This document shows, one piece after another, positions 49,089-56,166 of a stretch of 64,000 nt of DNA. Position 1 is the stretch's first letter. Every line of letters begins with the position of its first letter. Source of the DNA: Stappia taiwanensis (GTDB lineage Bacteria; Pseudomonadota; Alphaproteobacteria; Rhizobiales; Stappiaceae); NCBI RefSeq assembly GCF_014635285.1, contig NZ_BMCR01000003.1, positions 434,001 to 498,000 on the forward strand, read 5' to 3'. The notes beneath the pieces were generated by a model, which did not search any database, was not told where the DNA came from, and was given only the letters and a program-made list of their open reading frames with translations. A program made the translations under genes and the position numbers.

Positions 49089-49854
49089 TCCTGTGCCGTC
49101 CGCCGCGCCGGGCGCCCTGCGCCGTCTGCTCTGGCCGTTGATCGCCGCGCTTCTGGTGCTGGCGGTGTTGCTGGCGCTGGGAAGCTGGCAGGTGGCGCGG
49201 CTGAACTGGAAGCTCGACCTGATCGAGCGGGTGGAGCAGCGGGTGGATGATGCGCCTGTTGCGGCTCCCGGTCCGGCGGAGTGGCCGGCGCTAACCGACG
49301 ACGGCTGGGACTACCGCCCGGTAAAGGTCACCGGGCGCTTTCTCCCCGGCGAGCTTTACTATTACATCGCGTTGGCCGATCCGAAAGGGCCTCTCGGCGG
49401 CCCCGGCTATCTGGTCTATGCGCCGTTTGCCGCGCGCGAGGGCTATGTGGTTCTGGTCAATCGCGGCTTCGTGCCCGACCGGCAGCGCTTGCCGGAAGCT
49501 CGGCCCGGCAGTGCCGCGCCGGAAGGGGAACTCACCATCGAAGGGCTGTGGCGGCGCAACGAGCGCGGCAATTTCGCCACCGTCGAGGCGGATGAAAAGT
49601 CCGGCATCTGGTTCGTGCGCGAACCTGCGAAGATGGCCGCAAGCCTCGGGGTGGACCGCACCATGCCGGTCGCGCCCTATACAATCGACGCGCGCGCGGC
49701 GCTGACGCCGCCGTCCGGACTGCCGCAGGCCGGCGAAACCCTCGTGAGCTTCACCAACAACCACCTACAATACGCGGTGACCTGGTTCGGTCTCGCCGCC
49801 GTTCTGGTGGTGATCTTCGTGGTGTTCGCGCGCGGTCAGTTGCGCAAACCCTGA
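49078..49854 (+). CDS. SURF1 family cytochrome oxidase biogenesis protein
   Basis: 258 residues from a probable TTG start at 49078 overlapping the DUF983 gene, with GGGAGG upstream; GTG 49093 is an alternative. Two transmembrane helices at the ends (ALLVLAVLLALGSWQVARL and YAVTWFGLAAVLVVIFVVFA) frame a periplasmic domain with DGWDYRPVKVTGRF and VLVNRGFVP. SURF1 helps insert heme a into subunit I. Last gene of the oxidase cluster; it converges with the peroxiredoxin gene. Confidence 0.92.
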   Translation: MTTDPVPSAAPGALRRLLWPLIAALLVLAVLLALGSWQVARLNWKLDLIERVEQRVDDAPVAAPGPAEWPALTDDGWDYRPVKVTGRFLPGELYYYIALADPKGPLGGPGYLVYAPFAAREGYVVLVNRGFVPDRQRLPEARPGSAAPEGELTIEGLWRRNERGNFATVEADEKSGIWFVREPAKMAASLGVDRTMPVAPYTIDARAALTPPSGLPQAGETLVSFTNNHLQYAVTWFGLAAVLVVIFVVFARGQLRKP

Positions 49855-49940
49855 GCGCCTGGACCGGAGCCTGTCCGTCCGGATTCATGAGCGAGCTCGG
49901 GAGACCGCGCCAGCGCCCTCCCGAACCGCGAAAAGCCGCC

Positions 49941-50426
49941 TCAGAGCGCGCTGAGGATTGCCGCAGCGCCGGAGACGGTGGCCTCGCCCGGGGCGTCTTC
50001 CACGTTCAGCGCGGTCACCTTGCCGTCCTTGACGATCATGGCATAGCGCTTCGAGCGCAGGCCCATGCCGAAGCCCGAGGCGTCCAGCTCCATGCCGATT
50101 GCCTTGGTGAAATCGGCGCTGCCATCGGCGAGGAACAGGATCTTGTCGCCGGCGCCGCTCGCTTTCTGCCAGGCCTCCATGACGAAGACATCGTTGACCG
50201 AGACGACGGCGATCTGATCGACGCCCTTGGCGCGGATGGTCTGCGCATGCTCCACGAAGCCCGGCAGGTGGTTGAGGTGGCAGGTCGGGGTGAAGGCGCC
50301 GGGCACGGCGAACAGCACCACTGTCTTGCCGGCGAACAGCTCGCCGCTCTTCACCTCGGCCGGGCCGTCGGCACTCATGGTCTTGAAGCTTGCCTCGGGA
50401 AGCGTGTCGCCAACCTTGATGGTCAT
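49941..50426 (-). CDS. peroxiredoxin (Prx5 type, one cysteine)
   Basis: 161 residues from the ATG at 50426, which follows GGAGA. The peroxidatic Cys lies in PGAFTPTCHLNHLPG at residue 49. It is the only Cys in the protein, so reduction must use an external thiol such as glutathione or glutaredoxin. The fold elements IAVVSVNDVFVMEAW and DASGFGMGLRSKRYAMIV are typical of Prx5. It reduces hydroperoxides in the cytoplasm. Confidence 0.94.
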   Translation of the reverse strand: MTIKVGDTLPEASFKTMSADGPAEVKSGELFAGKTVVLFAVPGAFTPTCHLNHLPGFVEHAQTIRAKGVDQIAVVSVNDVFVMEAWQKASGAGDKILFLADGSADFTKAIGMELDASGFGMGLRSKRYAMIVKDGKVTALNVEDAPGEATVSGAAAILSAL

Positions 50427-50563
50427 GGGAAAATCTCCGCTATCGGGAAGGGTAGGATCGGGGATAGTCCCCGGGGCCACGAGGTTTGCCGCGCGGCTCT
50501 GAGGAGATAGGCATGCGGCCGCCCGCCGTCGAGGTGAAAATTTCATGGACGGCGGATGAAAGC

Positions 50564-51427
50564 TCAGGGACCGGGAAGGCGGGCGACATCGATCCGGTGC
50601 TCCACCGCCGTGCCGCCCGTAACAAGCACCAGCGACAGGGGCTGGCGGCCGCCGGTCTCGGCAAGGCCCCGCGTGGAGAGCGTGAAGCGTACCTGCCCGT
50701 CTTCCGTCAGCCCCTCCCGCTTCGGAACGCCATTGTACGAACCGGTCGCGCCATGGGCGAAAAGGTCGGCCTCGACTGCATTGGCCGGCAGTTCGGCGGT
50801 GATTGTCAGGGGCGCCGCGCCCTCGCCGCCGGGGCGCCCGCGCACCACCTTGAGAATGCGCGGTGGCATGTCCGTCTGCGGGTGCGGCAGGGCGAGCCGG
50901 GCGCGCGCCAGCATCATCCGGTGACCGATATCCGAAGCCGCCAGTGTCTCCTCGGAGACATCGAGCTCAAGGGAGGCTTCGACCGGCACGCAGATATCGC
51001 TGCACATGCCGAGCCGGACCAGGGCGTGCAGGGTCGCGGGGGAGGCGGAGGGGACGGGCAGGTCGATGGGCAGAACCACCTGGCGCCTGTAGACAATCGA
51101 GGTGGCAAAGCCGTCGTCATACCGCTCCGGGGCCGGAAACCGCAGCCGTGCCCGCGTCGGGTCGAGGCCGGAAGAGGCGGAAAAATCCACCTCGGTCGGG
51201 ATGCCCGAATCCCCGGGGTACTTCCAGTAGGTGTGCCAACCCGGATCAAGGTGAATTTCCAGGCCGATATCGGCGGTTCCGGCGCCGGCATCCACACCGG
51301 CTGAGATCAGCCTGAGCTTGCCGCCGGTGACCTCCTGCCAGGGGCTCTCGCCGGCAAGCGCGCCCATGGGCCCCCAAAGGGCGCACAGGGCGAGAAAAAA
51401 GCTGCGGATCATCATCCGGACGGGCAT
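50564..51427 (-). CDS. stand-alone DsbD N-terminal domain protein, exported
   Basis: 287 residues from the ATG at 51427. A signal peptide (residues about 5-22, cut near GALA) precedes a domain like the N-terminal part of DsbD (EIHLDPGWHTYWKYPGDSG, IVYRRQVVLPI). The Cys pair is GMCSDICVPVEA, a CxxxC spacing. No transmembrane or thioredoxin domain follows, unlike full DsbD. It may carry electrons to periplasmic thiol proteins or have another binding role. It is divergent from yqgE. Confidence 0.85.
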   Translation of the reverse strand: MPVRMMIRSFFLALCALWGPMGALAGESPWQEVTGGKLRLISAGVDAGAGTADIGLEIHLDPGWHTYWKYPGDSGIPTEVDFSASSGLDPTRARLRFPAPERYDDGFATSIVYRRQVVLPIDLPVPSASPATLHALVRLGMCSDICVPVEASLELDVSEETLAASDIGHRMMLARARLALPHPQTDMPPRILKVVRGRPGGEGAAPLTITAELPANAVEADLFAHGATGSYNGVPKREGLTEDGQVRFTLSTRGLAETGGRQPLSLVLVTGGTAVEHRIDVARLPGP

Positions 51428-51661
51428 GGCGATTTGGTCTTTCGTGTCGGGCAGGCGCTGGCCCGGATCGTAGGGGGATCGGGTGGCGGGCGCCAAGAAA
51501 AAGCTTCGTGATCGCGCCGCCGCCGCGCGCGGTGACAGGGCGGTGACGGGATTGTGTCCCGACCCTGCGGTTCACAAGTGCCCGCGAGAAGCGTAATCTG
51601 GAATGAATTCAGATCTGTGGCTTGAGCGCGCAAGGCGCTGGAAAGGCGGGAACGAAGGATC

Positions 51662-52261
51662 ATGCAGAGCGGGCAACCGGACGACACCTCCCTGACGGGG
51701 CAATTGCTGATCGCCATGCCGCAGATGGAAGACGAACGCTTTGCCCATGCCGTCATCTATCTGTGCGCGCATTCGCCGGAAGGGGCGATGGGCATCATCC
51801 TCAACCAGCAGGCATCGAGCCTCTCCTTCCCCGATCTGTTGCGGCAGCTGGACATCATTCCTGAAGAAGGGGATATCGTGTTGCCGGAGCCAGCCGACCG
51901 GATGCAGGTGCATCGCGGCGGGCCGGTGGAGACCGGACGCGGCTTCGTGCTGCATACCGGCGATTTCTTCATCGACAACTCGACCCTGGCGATCCAGGAC
52001 GGCATCTGCCTCACCGCGACCCTCGATATCCTGCGGGCGATTGCCGAAGGGCGCGGCCCCAGACAGGCGATGCTGGCACTTGGTTACGCCGGCTGGGGTG
52101 CCGGACAGTTGGAGACCGAAATTCAGGCCAATGGCTGGATCACCGGCCCGGCGGACAGCGCCATCATCTTTGATGAGACGATCGACAACAAATGGGATCG
52201 GGCGCTTGCCAAGATGGGCATCTCCTCGGGGATGCTGTCGCGTGAGGCGGGGCACGCCTGA
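51662..52261 (+). CDS. YqgE/AlgH family protein
   Basis: 199 residues from the ATG at 51662 after GAAGGA. The family motifs are [52 protein letters not shown] and [16 protein letters not shown]. The function of YqgE is not settled; in Pseudomonas AlgH is linked to alginate regulation. No partner gene (such as ruvX) is next to it here. Confidence 0.93.
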   Translation: MQSGQPDDTSLTGQLLIAMPQMEDERFAHAVIYLCAHSPEGAMGIILNQQASSLSFPDLLRQLDIIPEEGDIVLPEPADRMQVHRGGPVETGRGFVLHTGDFFIDNSTLAIQDGICLTATLDILRAIAEGRGPRQAMLALGYAGWGAGQLETEIQANGWITGPADSAIIFDETIDNKWDRALAKMGISSGMLSREAGHA

Positions 52262-52671
52262 GCCGGTCATCCGGCCGTCCGCGTCCGATCGCCGCAAATG
52301 CACGGCGCGCGCATGGGAAATGCGGCTGCCGCCGATGCCGGCGCGTCGCATCTCGCTTGCCCGCCTATTCCCGGACCGTTAGGGTGCGCAATGGGATGCG
52401 CTTCGGTCAGGCAGGGGCCGCGCTTGGATTTCGGCGTTGATGATGCTCATGCCAGGGGCAGACCCGCTTGGTAAATTCTGGCGGATGGATTTCCGCGCCG
52501 ATGAACGTCGGACGTGCGTCCAAGCCTGCTGTCTCATGTGCGGATGGCTATGCCGCAAGCTTGCGAAACGGGCGGGAGACGCCTCGGGCCGTGGGGTCCG
52601 GCAAAAAGATCACGTGGCTTGCCGGAGCGCCGGCAGGACACGAAACACAACGCATTAAAGGAAGTCCTCAC
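52262..52671. other. 410-base intergenic region upstream of thrC
   Basis: It lies between yqgE and thrC, both on the plus strand. Short open frames occur, but none has a ribosome-binding site with a family-like product. I see no riboswitch, attenuator or clear promoter hexamers. Only the AAGGAA site before thrC is supported. Confidence 0.45.
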
Positions 52672-54084
52672 GTGAAATATGTCAGTACGAGAGGCGAGGC
52701 TCCGGTTCTCGGATTTTCAGATGTTCTCCTGACCGGGCTGGCCGCCGATGGCGGGCTTTACGTGCCCCAGTCCTGGCCCCGGCTTGAGCCTGAGACGATT
52801 GCCGGGTTCGCCGGGCAGTCCTATGCCGAGGTCGCCGAGACCGTGATTGCCCCCTTCGTTGGCGCTGACATCGAACGCGGCGCGCTGCGGTCGATGATCC
52901 GCGAGGCCTATGCCGGCTTCCGGCATCCGGCGGTGACGCCGCTGGTGCAGATCGCACCCCAGCGCTTCGTGCTTGAGCTGTTTCATGGGCCGACGCTGGC
53001 CTTCAAGGATGTGGCCATGCAGTTGCTCGGGCGGCTGATGGATCACGTTCTGGCCGAGCGCGGTGGCCGGGCGACCATCGTCGGGGCAACCTCGGGGGAT
53101 ACCGGCGGCGCGGCAATCGAGGCGTTTCGCGGGCGTGAGCGGACCGATGTCTTCATCCTCTTCCCCGACGGCCGGGTCTCCGATGTGCAGCGCCGGCAGA
53201 TGACGACGCCGGCCGAGGCGAATGTTCATACGCTGGCCCTGACCGGCACTTTCGATGACTGCCAGACGATCCTCAAGGAGATGTTCGGCAACACCGCCTT
53301 CCGCGACAAGGTGCATCTGGCCGGGGTCAACTCCATCAACTGGGCGCGGATCGTCGCGCAGGTTGTCTATTATTTTGTCGCCGGCGCCGCGCTCGGTGCG
53401 CCGCACCGGCCGATCTCCTTCACCGTGCCGACCGGCAATTTCGGCGATATCTTCGCCGCCTATGTGGCCAAGCGCATGGGGCTGCCGATCGAGCGGCTGG
53501 TGATTGCCACCAATGCCAATGACATTCTGGTGCGCACCCTGGAGGAAGGGCGGTACGAGACCCGGGGCGTTTCGCCGACCATCTCGCCGTCGATGGATAT
53601 TCAGATCTCCTCCAATTTCGAACGCCTGCTGTTCGAGGTTCACGACCGGGATGGCGCTAGCGTGCGCCAGCTCATGGGGCGGCTCTCCCAGTCCGGCGGC
53701 TTCACCCTCGATGGGCCGGCCTTGGAGCGGATCCGCGCCGAGTTCGATGCCGGGCGCTGCGACGAGGCGGCGACGGCGAAGACCATCGAGCGAACGCTGG
53801 CGGAAGCCGGCTACCTCCTGGATCCGCATACGGCGACCGGCGTCAAGGTGGCCGAGGAGCACGGCGAGACGGCAACGCCGATGGTGATCCTGGGCACGGC
53901 CCATCCGGCCAAGTTCCCCGATGCCGTCGAGGCCGCCTGCGGCCGGCGGCCGGAGCTGCCGCCCAGGCTGCAGCCGATGATGAGCGCGCCGGAGCGGTTC
54001 AAGCCGCTGCCCGCCGACCGCGCGGCCGTCGAGGCGCATATTCTCGATCAGGCCCGCGCCGCCCACGCTGAGGAGGTGTCCTGA
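52672..54084 (+). CDS. thrC: threonine synthase
   Basis: 470 residues from a GTG start at 52672 with AAGGAA upstream; this is the family's normal N-terminus (KYVSTRGEAP). The PLP lysine lies in ALAFKDVAMQ-type sequence (TLAFKDVAMQLLG), with the phosphate-binding GATSGDTGGAAIEAF. It converts O-phosphohomoserine to threonine. The homoserine kinase gene thrB is 5.6 kb downstream on the other strand. Its stop overlaps the M16 peptidase start (TGATG). Confidence 0.97.
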   Translation: MKYVSTRGEAPVLGFSDVLLTGLAADGGLYVPQSWPRLEPETIAGFAGQSYAEVAETVIAPFVGADIERGALRSMIREAYAGFRHPAVTPLVQIAPQRFVLELFHGPTLAFKDVAMQLLGRLMDHVLAERGGRATIVGATSGDTGGAAIEAFRGRERTDVFILFPDGRVSDVQRRQMTTPAEANVHTLALTGTFDDCQTILKEMFGNTAFRDKVHLAGVNSINWARIVAQVVYYFVAGAALGAPHRPISFTVPTGNFGDIFAAYVAKRMGLPIERLVIATNANDILVRTLEEGRYETRGVSPTISPSMDIQISSNFERLLFEVHDRDGASVRQLMGRLSQSGGFTLDGPALERIRAEFDAGRCDEAATAKTIERTLAEAGYLLDPHTATGVKVAEEHGETATPMVILGTAHPAKFPDAVEAACGRRPELPPRLQPMMSAPERFKPLPADRAAVEAHILDQARAAHAEEVS

Positions 54085-55367
54085 TGGAGGCACGCGTCAC
54101 CCGGCTTGCCAATGGAATGACGGTTGTCACCGACCGGATGCCACATTTGCGCACCGCCGCGCTCGGGGTCTGGGTCGGTACCGGGTCACGCTCGGAACTG
54201 CCGGAGCAGAACGGTATCACCCATCTGCTCGAACATATGGCGTTCAAGGGTACCCACAGCCGGTCGGCCCGGCAGATCGCCGAGGAGATCGAGGCGGTCG
54301 GTGGTGAGTTGAACGCCTCCACCAGTGTCGAGCACACCAACTACCACGCCCGGGTGCTGGCCGAGGATGTGCCGCTGGCGGTGGAGCTGATCGCCGACAT
54401 CTTGCAGAATTCGGTGTTCGACCCGGAGGAATTGGCGCGCGAGAAGCACGTGATCCTGCAGGAGATCGGCGCCGCCCACGACACGCCGGACGACAAGGTG
54501 TTCGACCTGTTCCAGGAAACCGCCTGGTCCAATCAGGCAATCGGCCGGCCGATCCTGGGGACGCCGGAAACCGTGCTGTCGTTCCGCCCCGAGGACCTGC
54601 GAACCTATCTGTCGGAGCGCTATTCCGCACCGGAACTGGTGCTGTCGGCGGCCGGCGCAGTGGAGCATGAGGCCATCGTTGCTCTGGCCGAACAGCACTT
54701 CTCCGGCCTGCCCGACCGCCCGGCGTCGCAGGCCAGCGGTGCGGTTTACACCGGCGGCACCAGCCATGTTGAGCGCGACCTTCTTGAGGTGCAGCTCGTG
54801 CTCGGCTTCGAAGGCAAGCCCTATCGCGCGCCGGATTATTACGCGGTGCAGGTTCTTGCCTCGGTGATGGGCGGGGGCATGTCCTCACGCCTGTTCCAGG
54901 AAATCCGCGAGCGGCGCGGCCTGTGCTACGCGATCTACGCCTTCCACTGGGCATTTCAGGATTCGGGCCTGTTCGGGGTCCACGCGGCCACCGGCGAGGA
55001 GGACATCGACGAGCTGTTCCCGGTTCTGGTCGATGAACTCGGCCAGGCGGCGCAGACCATCGAGCAGGCGGATGTGGACCGGTCCAAGGCGCAGATTCGC
55101 GCCGGCCTGATGATGTCGCTGGAAAGCCCGGCCGCGCGAGCGGGGCAGATCGCCCGCCAGTTGATGATCCATGGCCATGTGCTGACGCCTGAGGAAATCC
55201 AGGCACGCATCGACAAGGTGACGCTTGAGCGGTTGCGGTCGGTGGCGGCGGAGACCTTCGCCGGTGCGCCGACCATTTCGGTCGTCGGGCCGCCCAGCGT
55301 CAAGCTGCAGGCCTCGCAGGTGTCCGCCCGGCTCAACGGTGAGGCCGCACAGGCGGTGGGGGGCTGA
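54084..55367 (+). CDS. M16 family processing peptidase (MPP-like)
   Basis: 427 residues, no signal peptide, so probably cytoplasmic. The ATG overlaps the thrC stop with GAGGAGG upstream. The zinc helix HLLEHMAFKGT and its distal Glu region (AREKHVILQEIGAAHDTPDD) are intact, and the second domain has SSRLFQEIRERRGLCYAIYAF. This is the bacterial counterpart of the mitochondrial processing peptidase beta subunit. Coupling to thrC is a recurring alphaproteobacterial arrangement with no obvious functional link. Confidence 0.95.
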   Translation: MEARVTRLANGMTVVTDRMPHLRTAALGVWVGTGSRSELPEQNGITHLLEHMAFKGTHSRSARQIAEEIEAVGGELNASTSVEHTNYHARVLAEDVPLAVELIADILQNSVFDPEELAREKHVILQEIGAAHDTPDDKVFDLFQETAWSNQAIGRPILGTPETVLSFRPEDLRTYLSERYSAPELVLSAAGAVEHEAIVALAEQHFSGLPDRPASQASGAVYTGGTSHVERDLLEVQLVLGFEGKPYRAPDYYAVQVLASVMGGGMSSRLFQEIRERRGLCYAIYAFHWAFQDSGLFGVHAATGEEDIDELFPVLVDELGQAAQTIEQADVDRSKAQIRAGLMMSLESPAARAGQIARQLMIHGHVLTPEEIQARIDKVTLERLRSVAAETFAGAPTISVVGPPSVKLQASQVSARLNGEAAQAVGG

Positions 55368-55487
55368 ACGGCCGGTCGGTGGCATCTTGGCGCCGATGTG
55401 ACAGAGTAGGTGGGTTCCCCGGCATTTGCCGGGCGCGGACAGCGGTCCGGCGACGGCAGGCGGATCGGGGGCGAGGCGGGGATCGCG

Positions 55488-56165
55488 ATGGTCTTCTTGC
55501 GTGGTTTCGGCGGTGGGGAAGACGGACGGCGATTGTTCGCTGACGGGGTCTGGCTGCGCGCGCCCCAGCCGGGAGACTTTCCCGAATGGTCGGGCTTGCG
55601 GGAGCAGAGCCGGAACTTTCTCCAGCCCTGGGAGCCGCTCTGGCCGCGCGATGAACTGACGCGGGGCTCGTTCCGCCGGCGGCTGCGTCGTCATGCTCGG
55701 GAAATGCGCGAGGACCGGTCCTTTCCCTTCTTCATTTTTCGCAGCGGCGACGACCGGTTGCTCGGCGGGGCGACCCTGTCCAACATCCGCCGCGGCGTGG
55801 CGCAGACCTGTTCGCTGGGCTATTGGATGGGCGAACCCTATGCCGGTCAGGGCTACATGAGCCGGGCGGTGACCGCGCTGTTGGCCTTCGCCTATTCGGA
55901 TCTGAACCTGCACCGGGTCGAGGCGGCCTGTCTGCCGCACAACGGCCCATCGATCCGTCTCCTCCAAAAAGCCGGATTTGAGAGAGAAGGCTACGCGCGC
56001 GGGTATCTGCGCATCGCCGGCGAGTGGCAGGATCACCTGCTGTTCGCGAAACTGGCCGGTGATCCGGAAGCCTCCGGGAGCCGTCTGGAGGAGCCCGCGG
56101 AGCTCAATGCCTCCATATGTTCCGCGGCCACGATGACGTGGCGCGGCCAGAAAGAAACCTTGTGA
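55488..56165 (+). CDS. GNAT family N-acetyltransferase (RimJ/RimL-like)
   Basis: 225 residues from the ATG at 55488. The acetyl-CoA site lies in GYWMGEPYAGQGYMSRAVTALL, and LHRVEAACLPHNGPSIRLLQKAGFEREG is the typical beta-strand and helix of ribosomal-protein acetyltransferases. The C-terminal about 30 residues are variable. It probably acetylates a protein N-terminus or a small amine. It follows the M16 gene and precedes the EAL gene, which starts 2 bases after its stop. Confidence 0.92.
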   Translation: MVFLRGFGGGEDGRRLFADGVWLRAPQPGDFPEWSGLREQSRNFLQPWEPLWPRDELTRGSFRRRLRRHAREMREDRSFPFFIFRSGDDRLLGGATLSNIRRGVAQTCSLGYWMGEPYAGQGYMSRAVTALLAFAYSDLNLHRVEAACLPHNGPSIRLLQKAGFEREGYARGYLRIAGEWQDHLLFAKLAGDPEASGSRLEEPAELNASICSAATMTWRGQKETL

Positions 56166-56166
56166 G

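Noticed and set aside
52437..52658. Short open frames between yqgE and thrC
   Set aside because: No ribosome-binding site, Cys- and Arg-rich artefact-like product and no family resemblance.
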